From Physcomitrium patens (Eukaryota; Streptophyta; Bryopsida; Funariales; Funariaceae), in NCBI RefSeq assembly GCF_000002425.4, contig NC_037253.1, forward strand, positions 16,756,407-16,820,406: a stretch of 64,000 nucleotides of DNA. The letters run 5' to 3'. Shown piece after piece: positions 1 through 13,100 of this stretch. The first letter of the stretch is position 1, and each line of letters starts with the position of its first letter. Both the position numbers and the translations under genes were made by a program. The notes under the pieces were generated by a model. That model worked only from the letters and a program-made list of their open reading frames with translations, was not told the DNA's origin and ran no database searches.

Positions 1-540
1 ATTTGATTTCAAAATTTAACATTTTTATAATTACTTTGTAATTTTTTTTCATATTACTTTTATTCATCATCAGACTCTTTTTTCTCTTATTAAGTGTACA
101 TGCATAGAATAAAATGTTTTTTAAGCACAATTCTTATATAAATCTTTTAATTTAAAACTTAAATCTATTTATTTGTAAGCACATAATTCACTTTTATTAC
201 ACACCCAATTACACATCTACATATACTTAAAAGCTAATTTAAGTATCATTTCATCTATTTGTAAAAAAATATTTTCAGATTTTTTAAAAATCACCAGTAA
301 CATATTTTTACTTCAATATTTTTAGAAACACCTTTTAATAAATCAAGATAATACCACTTAAAAAATCAAAGTGGAAGTCTTTGTAAACTCTATCTTCATA
401 GCTTTGTACACCACCATGGAAATTCATGGAAAATAATGTGATTGCTAATAAATGAGGCAAGAGAAGGTGCAATAACCACATTCAACAGAAATACATTCAC
501 TAATCATGCTCCCAAAAACGAAGAATATTTACAAAAACGG
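1..540. other. AT-rich intergenic DNA, no gene seen
   Basis: This stretch is AT-rich with many homopolymer runs. No reading frame in it resembles a known protein, and no tRNA-like or repeat structure was seen. Composition changes sharply to GC-richer DNA at about 540, which fits the start of a promoter or leader region for the gene that follows. Confidence 0.6.
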
Positions 541-1393
541 CTAGAAACAACAATTGGGAGAAGTCCCCATGACCGTTACGCGTGGAAAGGGCACCATCGA
601 GGTCCGAATTACACACCCAAAGGTGCCAAGTCCACCACGGCACGGTGCAGATTCCACCTCCACGGTGTCAGGTTTGACCGTGCCTCATAATCCGGTTCCA
701 CAAATATCGGTCTTGAGGCAAATCTGCGGATAACCAATCAGAGGTCGCGAGGGGGCACGGCAGCACGGTAGTGGGGGGGGGGATTCAGTCGTCGTCGTCC
801 CGCGTAGATGCCACCCACATCTATCAGACAGAGTGGGGACGGGGGCTCCGTGGGGTTCTGGAACAGGTCACTTCTTCTCTTCTCTCCGTGCCTTGAGGAG
901 GGCAAACCCTAATGTGCTCCCCCCTCCTCCCCTGCGTTGTTGAAGTTCCGCTTCGTCGCTCCCCTTGTGCCTGGATTCTCTCACCCCCCACTGGTAAACG
1001 CAATTGGTCACTTCCGTTGTCCTTCCTAGCGCTCGGCAAAAGCAGGCGCCACGCTGCGCCATACTACTTGAGTGTACCTCGCTGCGTGAGACGGTGAATT
1101 GTGCCGCGTTGTGTCGCTCCATGTGTGAGGGTGTCCGCTCTTTGGTGCTGGACAGAGGGCATCTTCTGTCCGACGAATAGATTGTGGTCGGTACTTGGCG
1201 AGTGCCGTTGTTTAGCAGGGAGGGGGAAAGAGTGAAGTGAGTGAGTGAGTGAGTGAGAGAGAGAGGGAGGAGAGAAGGAGCGTCAATTTGGAATTCTTGG
1301 AGAGGGGAGATCGTGGACAGGAAGTGCGGAAGAGGTTTTGGTTTTTTTCCAGCTGGCTCGGTGTTGCTGTCCCGTCCGAGGGAATCAGACGAT
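541..1393 (+). promoter_or_regulatory. Promoter and 5' leader region of the ataxin-2-like gene
   Basis: The region is GC-richer than the DNA to its left and lacks a coding frame that continues into the gene. It contains a run of ten G residues near 773-782 and a GAGT/GAGA tract at 1231-1266. An upstream ATG at 912 opens a 61-codon frame ending at 1097, and another ATG lies near 1121. If transcription starts left of these they would be upstream ORFs. No TATA box stands out, so the transcription start is not fixed. The role is inferred from position only. Confidence 0.4.
1231..1266. repeat. GAGT/GAGA microsatellite in the leader
   Basis: About seven tandem GAGT-type tetranucleotides run directly into GA dinucleotides. 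The tract lies 130 bases left of the proposed start codon, so it is probably transcribed in the 5' leader. GA-rich leader tracts are common in plant genes and can bind GAGA-type factors; that role is only a possibility here. Confidence 0.8.
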
Positions 1394-4300
1394 ATGAATC
1401 ATCCGCAGGTGCATTAGTTGATATCCTGTGGCCTCTTTTCGGAATTTTGCCCCCTGAACCTCATTGATGTTATGGTGTGTGCGCACAATCTGCTTCAATA
1501 CTTCCTATTTTGGACGCGCAGTTTAAGCTGTGCGCGGCCTTGTTGGTGCCTGCTATGATCGCATATTTTCCCTGGAAATTCAGAGCTTGACTTTTTCACG
1601 TTTATTCGCGCTCACATTTTCCGCAGTCGTCGCAGAAACCATTGCAGAATGGTGGTGGTCGACGAGGAAGGATCGACAAAGATGTCGTGAGTCGGTCAGA
1701 TAACCTGAATTGGAGACAACCTGCGCGCTCAACCTCCAACTCCTATTCCAACAGCAACTCTTCCACACAAGGTTTGCGTCATTGTCGTGTGCAATTACAT
1801 TAAAGCGCATCGAGGTCGTTCTTCGAGTAATTGTTTCTGCGTTGTGCGATGGCAATGCAGGGAAGGATGCCTTATGATTGTAATTTAGGGTGTGTGTGGC
1901 GTTTGTTAAGTAGGCGGAACGTATTCATATACTCGTTTTCTTCGTATCGACGAGGCTTGCCCATCATCTTGTTTATAGAGCTTAGTGATTTGTAATTGGT
2001 TTAGGTTTCATCAAACTTGCAGCAGCGTTTATCGTGAAAGCATCCGCGGGAAGCAATATTAATATTGTGTACACTTGTGCCCATCCAAATCGCAGTTGAC
2101 ACATATGAGTGACCCCTATGTTATGATCTTTCAGCTGAAATTGATACTCCTACAATTTTGGCCATAATTTCGATAATGTCCTGTGTAAGCTTAGTAGTCA
2201 TTGTATCTATATGTGGAAGGTCACCTTTGTTAATGTATGCCTTTTTATATTTATATTTATTATTGAGTATCAGAAACCGATTCTCGAATTGATCTTCAGG
2301 TGGGAGTAAAGGAGCTCATGATCGACTTGTATACATGTATACCTGCTTGATAGGGCAGCATGTTGAGGTTCAGAAAATTGATGGGCATGTTTATTCCGGA
2401 ATATTTCATACCGGTGTCTTTGATAAGGATTTTGGTAAGGCTTCTTACTCAAATTGTCGTTGTCGTTGGTTTATTTTCTTCCTAACACACTAAGGCATTG
2501 TTATTTTATCATGCATGAGTTTGGATTAATTGCATCTGATAACATGGAAATTTATCAGGACTCTCTCTCTCTCTCTGAAGATTGTTGATGTTGTCATGTC
2601 TAAATTTCAATGTTTATCACGCGTTATTCATACTCTCGTTTGTGCCCTTTATTCTTACATTGGCTTGGTGGGGCATATTTTCTTTAAGAAAAGGTAATCC
2701 TGAGATGACACTTTTCACACGTTCACGCCCATCATCTTGATGAATTTTGATTCATAAAGCAATTTTATTATCATTTATTAGGGGTGATTGTAAAGATGGC
2801 GAGGCTTGTCAAAGAAGGTGCTCTCTCCACTGAAGGTGAATTAGTCCGGGAAGCGGCCAGAAAACCTCCAATTAAAAAGCTGCAAATTCAAGGAAAAGAT
2901 TTTGTACAAATTATTGCGAAAGTAAGTCGCTTGAACTTTTCTGAACTGCTAGGGCTAAAGATATTTTATAAAGGAATGTTTTACTTCTTGTTTTTGGTAT
3001 TGAACGTTACAGTTTTACTGTTGAACAATTGTCCTTATTGTTGCAAATATGTTCGTTTCCTGCCAACATGCCTACATAAAAACGACTGTCATGTCGGTCT
3101 GGAGTTACGCTGATCCTCTGATTGTTTTTTTATGTCATCCTTGTGGATGATGCAGGATGTTTCCCTTACTGGGGATGCTTCATCCTCTAACCGATCTCGA
3201 GAGAATCGCTCTGAAATAGTGACTGATTCAGCTGTTTCACAAGGTTGGCATCGCGAATCTGAGCGTGAGCTGAAGCCATGGAAGCCCGATGATGAATCTT
3301 CTGACACTACAAATTTTAGCTTGAGTAACACATGGAGGTCAGTTACATATGGTTCGTAGAAAGACTTAGGCACAACCGTAGTGTTATTCTTTTGTGCTGT
3401 TAAGGCGTATTTATCATATACTTTCCTCTTTTCTTTTACAGCGGTGGGAATTGGGACCAATTTGAAGCAAATAAAGCTCTGTTTGGTGTGGAAACTACTT
3501 TCGACGAGGAGCTGTACACGACAAAGTTAATTCGAGGCCCACAAATGCACGAAAGAGAGCGAGAGGCTCAGAGGATCGCTCGGGAAATTCAAGGGCAGCA
3601 AACACGGAACATGCATCTAGCAGAGGTATTGACCTGATGATTTGCCGCTTTTTTCCTCAGATGAAATAGCCAGTGCTGTGCCTTTCTGTGTAAATCTTAG
3701 AATAATTTTTAGTTGCTTACCCTTAACTGTTATTGGACGTCCTGTAACTTTCCAATTTCATACAGTTAATCATTCATTAACTCATGCCAAGTATTCGTGT
3801 TTTAAGATTGTACTGTGCTGTACTTTCTTTCTTTCTTCTTCTTCGTTTTTTTATTATCTACAGTTGGTCAATTTCAATGTGGTTGTCAATATGTTTGTCC
3901 TTTATTATGTTATTTAATGTAAATGCTCCTTTTTAAATGTATTGTTTTGTTTTTTTTATTTACAGTATTTAATATGCTCCGCCTCATCTTGTTGTCCTGT
4001 TTTCTCATACGGACAATGTTTTGTTTCAGGAGAGAGGAATCCATTTGGCTCCCGAGCTAGATGCGTTGGATGAGGAGGCTAGATACTCTGCTGTAAGACG
4101 TGGATATCCAGATGAAGGTGACGATGATGAAGACCAGCGCATCGACGACCATAACGATGAGACGTTTGGAGGAACAGTTACCACGGTCGGTATTACCACC
4201 TCTCAGAACAGCAGCAGCTCTAGCACCGCTATCCCAGGTAGGTCTTTATGACTAGCCGTCAAGGAGTTGAGTGTGTGTCACAACTATGTAAGACTTTTGA

Positions 4301-7300
4301 TTTTGCATCTGCTGTGTACATGTTTTGTGAATGCGGGGTACTGGATCATATACGTACTCAGAAGTAGATTTTGCTTAGCAGTCATGTTGATTATACTTCC
4401 TAGGAATGTTGTGTAATTGCTTCTGCGCTACTCAGTATGCTTGTCATTTTGTCAACCCTATGTGTTTGGTAATACTCAAAAATTCTGTTGTTATTATCAT
4501 CTTTTACAGGGCAAGTATATTCTGAAGAAAGTTCTACACTACCTGCAGAACCACAAGTGAGTCCCTGCATTCCTAAGTTATCCTTGTGTGGCAATCATAA
4601 TGTTGCATCCTGATTGAGTTTCGATTGCTGTATCTACCCAATCATCTATTACTAGGTTTTTCCTACTACAAAATACCTACTGCGTTTTGGCATGTTTAAG
4701 GAGAAATATGTGCTGTCGAGGAAGCAAAGTATGCGATGGCGAGTGTGCATGGCCTGAATAAAATCTGTTCCCATTCTCGTAGTGACACTTAATGTACCTT
4801 ATTTCCATCCTTTCCTGATGGTGCCGAAGTTCTGACATGTTTCTAGTGCCTCTTGACGCTTTGCTTTCTGTGCCGCAAAGCTTTCAGATCTCAGAGATTC
4901 AGTCTCCTTTTTTTTATTTTTTTATTTTCTTTTTATGGTGGTTTGAAAACTTATTAGATACTACCCTGTTACCACGATCTCTCTTCTTTCTTTTTAATGG
5001 TTTCTTGATGCTTGAAGCATGTAGAAAAATTTCTTGTCCTGTGGTGTAGATTTGTCCTAAGCTTGTAGTTAAGTCATTTCAAACCACTTCGCTGCAAATG
5101 TATTTATACCACGAAAGCTTGGAATTCATCACATGACTGCAACAATATGCGTAGCCTACATATCTGCCGTGCAGATGCATTTTCATTGTTGTTCGTGGTT
5201 TAATACTTTCGGTCTACGCGCTATGTGCGCAGATTGTGAGTGGAAGTTCAAGATCCGAGAATTCGCGAGAACTTCAGGATCAGCCCCTGGAAAAGGAAGA
5301 TTCAGGAAGCTCTGATATCTTCCCTGAGAAGTTAAGATTGCGGAAATTGTCACTTTTAAATTGTGGTGAAAAAAGTAAACACTCCAGTAAGGTATTCACT
5401 CCTTGTTTATTTGAAATACAAATTTTAGACATGCATATTTCTTATCGCATTAGCTTCTATATTTTCTTCATGAGTATCATTTTCTCGCATCTGTTGTAAG
5501 GTAGAGAACCCAGGATCATCGAATCATAGTGGTGAGTTGTAGGAATATTTTCTTACTGCGAAGCTGTGCTGGGAAGATTTGTAATTTTTCATTTTTAATT
5601 GTTGGTTTGGTATTAAAGTAACCATAATTTGGGGTATGTAAGTAATGTGTTTTTACGATAATTCTTACTCGTCGTTATGCTCCTTGGTTGTTTGGAATTG
5701 TTTTGTAGGGGTCTGGTTCTCCCTATAACAGTCCTATGGCAAGGGGTTCCCCGCTGATGTCTCCATTAGTCGGTGATCAATCAGGCATTAAAGCTCTGAA
5801 TTTGGATCCGAGCTGTCCTCAAGTCTCTGCTGATGTTATCAGGTTGGTCTTTTTCTTCACTCAAGTGGCTGATTTTTCGAGTTTTATCTGTTTGCTTGCT
5901 TATCATATATTGTTCTTTATCAAAGGTGTGGTCAATTTTCCAGGTACAGTAGTTTTTTTTGTTGAGGCGCATTTGTATTGAATGCATTTTCAAGGGGATA
6001 TTGAATGATGTGTGAAGAATTATTTGTTCAGGGAATTTCAGGAGTATAAGCAGCTGAAGTACATGGAGCAAGTGAAAGCACAGTTTGAGACCTACAAGGT
6101 GCCAACGAATGACATTTGAAATTTGTTCACCAGTAACTTCTGCCATGTTTCATCTGTTGGTGCACTGAATCAGCGTGTTTAATTACCATACGTCTGTCAC
6201 CCCGTAATTCTCTCTATAATTACAGATTTTGCTGGAATCTTGAGGTTTTGAAGATTGCAGTGCTTGATGTAGTTGGATGCGCGTGCACTACTATTGTCTT
6301 CTCTGACCTGATGTTGTATGTGTCTGTAGGAGTTGGAGCCACGTTCTCCAGGAGCTGCAGGTTGCCTTTCAACTCCTTTTCCAAATTTGGTTGTGTTTTA
6401 TTTTGTATCACGGATGGTTGTCATGTGTTTTCATTCCTTCAGTTGTTAGTGTTGACTGTTTCTGCTATTGTTTTAGTTCATTTGACTCGAATATGTGTCA
6501 TTTTTTTAAAGAATGAATGGGATTCTCGTACTGTATTCTATTCGTGATTCGTGATCTTAATTTGTTTCATTTCAAGGCATTATCTTGTGAGTTAATATTT
6601 TAGATTAACTGTGATGAACAAAATAACCGCACATCATTTATTTATTTATTTTAAAATTGAATCGTTATGAATTATCAAACATTGCAGCTAAGGGTCCTGC
6701 TGGAGATACGCCCAAAGAGAGCAACGTTCAGCCTGCCAGCCATGACCTTAAATCACATTTAGCACCAATGTCTGCTGCTGTTCAACGCAGTACTCATGTT
6801 TCAGCCCCACCTCCTTCGTCATTGCCTTTGCCGACAAGTCTGAGCTCATCAGAGAAGCCGGGATTGGTATGTACAATACCCAGTAGGAATGCAGCCTCAG
6901 TGTCGCCTTTTAGTGCTCAGACATCTCGACCATTCTCTAGTTCGCAAACTCAGACAACCTCTACTCCAAACTCGCCATCATCTTCTACATCATCTTTGTC
7001 TGCCGCTTCATCATCAAAAAAATCTCCGCTAAATGCACATGCCAAGGTACCAATTCCCCTTGATTGTTCGTCTTAACCTTAGTACTTGTCTTGCTTGCGC
7101 CATGTGGTTATAAATACTGTGAAGATCCTTGTTCTTTGTTTCCGTCTTTCACCTGATCTGGTGGTTCTTTTGCCTGAACATTCTACCATAATTCGTGTAT
7201 GCAGGAATTCAAACTTAATCCAAATGCCAAGGCATTTACTCCAAGCACCCCCTCAGCCCGGCCAACTGTGTCTCAGCAGCACCCTGTAGTGGTTCAAAGT

Positions 7301-8534
7301 CCTGTGTACTCCATGCATTCTGCTGTTCCTGCGGCAACTTCAATACCAGGATCTCACGTGAATCTGCAAAACATCACTCAGCACAACCAATTCCCCCCGT
7401 ATAATCATGTGGTTCCCTCACCAGTTGTTGCAAGTAACCCAACATCATATATGCAACCTTGGGTGCCTGGATTTCCAGTAGGAGTTGGAGGTGGTGGTAT
7501 TTTACCTGGGCAGCCGAATATGAGAGTACCACATTCACAACAGCAGGTAGCATGTTTTCTTTGATAACAGAGCCATCATTAAGATGTCCATTCGTGGTAA
7601 TACGTTTTGTATGCGTTGTTTAAATTCATCGTATGAGTAATTGTTGTTAGACACTTCGTTATCTTGAGACATTTCATTTACTTGCTTTTGGCGCAGACCA
7701 TGACAAGAAATATAGTCAACTAGTTTGTACAGTATTCGATTCTACTACGATAATATCCAATATTTAGCTTTAGTATACGCTTTTACTACAGTTGCTCTTG
7801 TAGTGATCATTAGTCTTAATGAACATCGCAGGCAATGCCCTCATATGGACACCCTCAACAACTAAAATTTCCGATGCAGCCTTCCTCTTCTCCCATGCAG
7901 CCTGGCCTTTTGCATCCAAACGGCCAAGTGGTATGATCCTTATCTTCCTTGCTCTGACAACCATTTTCCTAGATTGTGGTGCATACCTATATGTTAAGAA
8001 GATGCGTTGTAGTCTGTATTTATTCTCTTCCGAAATGCTACACATTAATGTGCTTCGCTTGAAGGGTTCATTTGGAGTTTTCTAACGCAGAATATGACCC
8101 AACACATCGGACACAAGTTTCTTTGTGTTTTGATCTGATGAACGTTGAGGGTCTCATTTTAAAGATAAGTTGAGAAGTATTATTCAGTTCCAGCACGAAT
8201 TACATGGATTAGTCAAGACAGCATGCCCTCACAGTACTCGGAGTTAGTCATGCTATAATTTACTTCAGTTTTTTCCTTATTATTACTAGGGTTTCGACAG
8301 TATGTGTTTGGCCCCAACGTGGCCCGTTCTGGCAGTATTCGTGTCGTTCTGTACTTGGTAAATGTTTGATTGCTCTGTTAATCAGGAGGCATGCATTTCG
8401 TTGTCAATTTTGGGAGCATTCTTTATCTGCATTTGACAAAAGTTTGAATCCATTTTCCTGTGCAGTATCCACCACATATGATGTACGCGCAACCTTCAAA
8501 TCAAGTCGTTTTCGTGCCGTACCCACATGTATGA
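1394..8534 (+). CDS. Ataxin-2-like protein (SM-ATX, LsmAD, PAM2), CID3/CID4 type
   Basis: Ataxin-2 proteins bind RNA and poly(A)-binding protein and act in cytoplasmic mRNP and stress granules. I placed 17 coding exons: 1394-1408, 1627-1771, 2300-2434, 2782-2921, 3156-3337, 3442-3625, 4030-4237, 4510-4556, 5233-5391, 5505-5531, 5709-5842, 6032-6098, 6330-6360, 6688-7046, 7205-7546, 7832-7930 and 8466-8534. They give 780 residues with phases that agree throughout. The SM-ATX domain (residues about 61-135) shows [17 protein letters not shown], and LsmAD (about 208-290) starts [17 protein letters not shown]2 motif, [12 protein letters not shown], lies at residues 614-625 and is the known docking site for the PABP MLLE domain. 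The rest is Ser/Pro/Gln-rich and probably disordered. The first coding exon encodes only MNHPQ, similar to the short MNL start recalled for plant relatives, and is the least certain exon. The 27-base exon 10 is also uncertain: it can be skipped in frame. Confidence 0.88.
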
Positions 8535-9955
8535 ACATGTTGGTTCTTGCGTTAGTAATTCATGTTAATTTTCAATGTTGAACTGAACGATGGAGCCTGA
8601 TGTTAGTGTGGGTGGATTAGCCTTTTTGGAGACTTAGGACTGATGATCACTTGTTGGGTCGTGGGTTATTTTTGTTTCGCAGAAGTGATAAAAAATGTTT
8701 CGATTATCAAGCAAGTTTCAGTCAGGAGCAAGAACTACTAGAAGACCATCCATTGTTACCGTCATATCCTTAACATGGTCAATGAAATACGAGGCGACCA
8801 CATCTTCGTCGACCATCTTGCCTCCAAGCCCTTAATAGACAACTGCAGTTTTGTGGAAATGTCCACTCGACTCACGACAAGAGGATATGCTCATCCGAGT
8901 GGCTTCACACTGTTTTTCGAATCCTCACCGTGAATCAACACTACGCAAGCAGGAGTGAGTGGCTTCTGGAATGCTGAGACAGCTTTTAGAACGAGGACTT
9001 AGACGAGAGTAGAGAAGCTGGTAGAGATGAGAAGCCAAGAGTAGTCGGGGCCAGTCTGCTCTCCCAGCAGTAATATCCATTCAGTTTCTATTTCGGGCTT
9101 CGCATTCTTGCAGTTGGTCAAGGTGCTGTACTTCGATTTGTTAACTCAATTTGTAATGGATGTTTTACCTGTACTTCGCCTTGAGCAGCTCGTCACTGGT
9201 TATGCAAGCTGGTTTGTTCCGAACTTCAGGATTGAAGCTCTTGGAACACACGCTATTGTTGATGTGCATTTCTTAATAGTTGCGGTGCATATGCTGCGCA
9301 CGCCCGTGTGTCTGTTAATTGACGTCACCAGCCTGTCTTTGGCTCCGATTTTGGCTCACACTGCAAGCCACTGCACAATTACAATGGATACCGCATCAGT
9401 AAGGTTACTCATGTTCCAAATACAGTTGCACTAGCAATGCGGTGATCAACACAGAAACTGTGCCTCACCAGAGGGTTGTATCACCATAAGCTGCTGGTTC
9501 ATTTTCTGCACTTTTCCTGATCACATCACGTTGTCTCTTCCGCTTAACACTTAAAGAGAGGTCGAACAGGATTGCCACTAAAATGCGGCAGCGGCTACGG
9601 ATGGCAATTTGCATGGGGTGGTAGTATGGGATATTCCTTCCATATTCTAGTCTTAGTACCCTTTCCGGTTACTTATCCATTTCAATGCCATGGGTAAGAG
9701 GACAATTAACTCGCGGCACAAGCCGCGTGTGTGTGCGCATGAAGTAGCAGTAGTTAGTAGCCCTGTAGTTATAGGGATATGATCTCTAAGTTGGGGGGGG
9801 GGGGGTACAGTGGGAAAGCGGGAAACGCTTGAGTCTGCGTTATGGGAGCCATTATTGATGCATGGCACTTGGCACGTTGCTTGCTCGCCAATTGTCTGAG
9901 TCAAAACCTGGCTGCCATGCCTTCCTCCCACTCTCCTGCTTCCCTTCCGTCATGC
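8535..9955. other. 3' flank of ataxin-2-like gene and upstream region of PARP3
   Basis: No exon with protein similarity was recognised. The left part is likely the 3' untranslated region of the ataxin-2-like gene. A 108-codon open frame at 9108-9434 looks accidental, with no recognisable motif. A run of about 12 G residues lies near 9786-9797. The right part should hold upstream control sequences of PARP3. Confidence 0.5.
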
Positions 9956-9963
9956 TATAAAAT
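9956..9963 (+). promoter_or_regulatory. Putative TATA box of PARP3
   Basis: The sequence TATAAAAT lies 147 bases left of the PARP3 start codon, in a CT-rich context typical of plant core promoters. A start of transcription about 30 bases downstream would leave a leader of about 120 bases with no ATG before the proposed start. The match is good, but the assignment is positional. Confidence 0.45.
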
Positions 9964-10109
9964 CCCACCGAAGACATAGCGATCTGCATTACATATCATT
10001 CTGTATCCTTCACATTTTTTCTTTTGTAGCAAACCTCATAGATTAAGGTGGGTTTTGTTGTTATTGGGGTTTAGGACCAGTGGTGGAGGTGGTGTGTTGC
10101 AGGGTCACA

Positions 10110-13100
10110 ATGACGACCGCGACGAGGGAAACAAGGGGTAAGGCTAGGCAAGACGAATCGTATGAGCCAGAACCCGATGGGCCGGTGCATGAAGGTAAGA
10201 GGCAGAGGGTGGTTGTAGGTAGTAGTCCCGCCCGTGGGACCCGATCGGGTGGCAAAGCTGCCAAGAGCACCAAGCAAGATGCTCACACTGAGGAGCTCAA
10301 CAGTTCCGCTGAGGACACCGTGGAGCAGTTTCAGGAGTTTGTCGACAAACTGAAAGATGAGTGTTCGATTGAGGACGTCAGAGCCATCGCTGTGGAGAAC
10401 GGGCTCAACTCCTTGCTTCCCGACAATATGCTTCTGCATGGCGTGTACGTCTTACAGTCGGACAGCTTTATTTGCTCAAGGCTTACATTGTCCTGAGGAA
10501 TTGATGTGCAACGATTAGATATTGAAAAATGTTAAGCAACTAATCGGACGGGGCCCACGTTATACTGATTCGGGAATTTATGGATGCAGTGCCGATCAAC
10601 TCTTTTATGGGCCTTTGCAAACCTGCCCCCTGTGCGAGTCTCATGGCACACATGCCGCGCTGATATGTGATGGACATCAGTACAAGTGTTCTGGTTTCAT
10701 ATCGGAGTGGACGATGTGTAACTATACGGCTCCTTCGGCGGAGCGCACTAACGGGTGTTTGAAACTTCCCAAGAAGTTGAAAAATGAGTTTCTAAAGCAG
10801 GTTTGAAAAAATGACTTCGCATGCTTCCTTTTCAAGTGTTGTTTTTTTATGCTGTCAATGTGACACTGACCCCTCTTCCATGTGCATGATATTTGGCAGT
10901 TCGAAAAGTCGCATGATGCCTCAAAGAATCCCAAGCGAGTGCTAGCTTCTGGTGAAAAGCCATTTTTGGGCATGACGATCGTGTTGTCAGGTCGATTGAG
11001 TCGTAAGCAGGTGAGTCGTTTTGCTTCATTTTCTGGGGTTACAGCACCAGTCCACGACTTTACGAAAACTTTACACAGCACTAGAAATTAACTGAGACTA
11101 GAGTGACTGGCAGATGGAATGTAGAAGTCTTTTCATTCTACCGTCAAGTTAGGCTGCGTAGAGGTTTTTTGCTCTCAATTAACGACTGGTATCGATGACG
11201 TTAATGCTGCTGTTTCAGGGTGCGCGCAGGGCCGACATAGAGAAGCACGGAGGAAAGGTTGCTAATGCCATCAAACCGGGTATGTTCCAGCAACTCGACC
11301 TCTTTCGACTATTAGTTCCACCATTTCGTAATTTGTATAAGTATTGCTGGTGAAGAACCCTGGAAAAAAATATATCTCGGGTTTTGGAGTCACGCCATTT
11401 GAAGACGATGGTTGTTACTGCAAAGTATTGGTGATAATTGCTAAGTCACAAATTATGTTTTTGGCACTGTTCAGGTGTGACATGCGTAATAGCAGATGCG
11501 CGAGATGCTAGCGGGGGTGGTGGATCAACGAAAAGTGCAGATGCGATGTAAGTACTATCGAGTAATTTAATAATTCTCTCAAAATGGTTTGCTTATCCTA
11601 AAGATTAATGTAAGTGTAATATAATTACGCAACTGCGTTTGATTGGCAATGAGTAGCACAATGCTAACTGGTGCATTTGTTTCAGATCTTTGAACATTCC
11701 GGTCGTCAGAGAGGAGTGGATTACCGATTGCATCAAGCAGAAGGAACAACTTCCGCTGGAGAAGTATGATATGGCTGCAGAATTCCCAGGAGAGCGTGAT
11801 GTACCCTGGGACAAAATGTCTCCTCAAGCTGAGGCTGCTCTATCTTTGATGGCTGAGGTGATCAGATCAATTATCATCCTAATTAATGTTGTTGATTTTG
11901 ATATACTTATATTTTCTGATGTTCGTAAACCACCACTCATGTGAGGCTAGTTTCAATTCTAATCTGTTGCTCTGTGGTGCATGTCTGCTTCTGCTACTAC
12001 AGGTGAAGTTGGTCGGGAAACGAGGGGTATACAAAGACACGGAATTGGAGGAGGAGGGTGGAAAAATATTCGAAAACAAAGATATTATATACAACTGTGC
12101 CTTCTCCATGTGCGACATGGTCGCTGGAATTAACGAGTTATGTATTTCTTCCCCATGCCTTTCATCATAGTATATTTGCCTGAAATTGGGTGTGGATCTG
12201 ACAAGGCATTGTAATTAACCCAATACTTGGTTGGTTTCAGCTACGCAATAATGCAATTGATTGAAATGCCCAATAAAGCAGTATATCTGTACTACAAGAA
12301 AGGTCGCGTAGGAGATCGGCTGCATAACACGGAAAGGCTTGAGGAGATGGACAGCACTAGACAAGCCATGAGAGAGTTCGTGAAGCTGTTCGAGACTTTG
12401 ACAGGGAATCCATTTGAGCCTTGGGAGAGAGAGAAGAAGTTTGAGAAGAAGCCAATGAAGTTCTTCCCAGTTGACATGAATTCGGGAGTTGACGCCCGTG
12501 CCGGAGGCCTTGGTGTTCATCAACTTGGCACAGCGGCTGCTCATACCAAAATGAATTCTCGGGTGGCGCAGGATCTAAAAGTCCTCATGAGCCAAGAGGT
12601 TTACCGGTACGGGTCATTAGGAAACTAATTGATTTTCTACTACATGTGGATGATTCGATTTTGCCTTTAGTTGAAATAACTTCGGAACCAGCAGCGTTTC
12701 AGATGGGATGATGTGGTTTCTGATGTAGTTCGGAGGTTTTGTCAAGGCTACTTGGTGTAGCACTGTTGTTGCAACTACAGACAATGTAAAAATATGTGGT
12801 TTTTTGTCATCTTACCTTCTTTCCTGCATCAGGTTTGCCATGACGGAAATGGCTATTGATGCACCTGATCTTCCCAGCGGAAATTTGACGGAATTTCACC
12901 TGGAGAGATGTAAGCTGCTGGGATTCCCGTCCCTTATTACTTTTCATTAACTGTCTATTATTTGAAAGTTAGGGACTAAGCTCAATTATGAAAGAAAATC
13001 CAAAAACTGTAGTCTGTAAGTGGAAGTTTATGTATCTGCTTAATATTTTTTTATGGGGGAGGACAGGTACGGATGTGTTACAGCAATTCGCGGCGTACCT

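Noticed and set aside
912-1122. Overlapping open frames on both strands in the GC-rich leader
   Set aside because: They have no family motifs and no coherent splice context, and they overlap each other. They are explained by GC-rich composition.
5501-5531. Longer reading of ataxin-2-like exon 10 starting GTAGAG
   Set aside because: It would be 31 bases and break the reading phase into the next exon, whereas the acceptor four bases later keeps phase.
9108-9434. 108-codon frame after the ataxin-2-like gene
   Set aside because: It has no recognisable domain and lies where a 3' untranslated region is expected. Its hydrophobic look comes from T-rich sequence.
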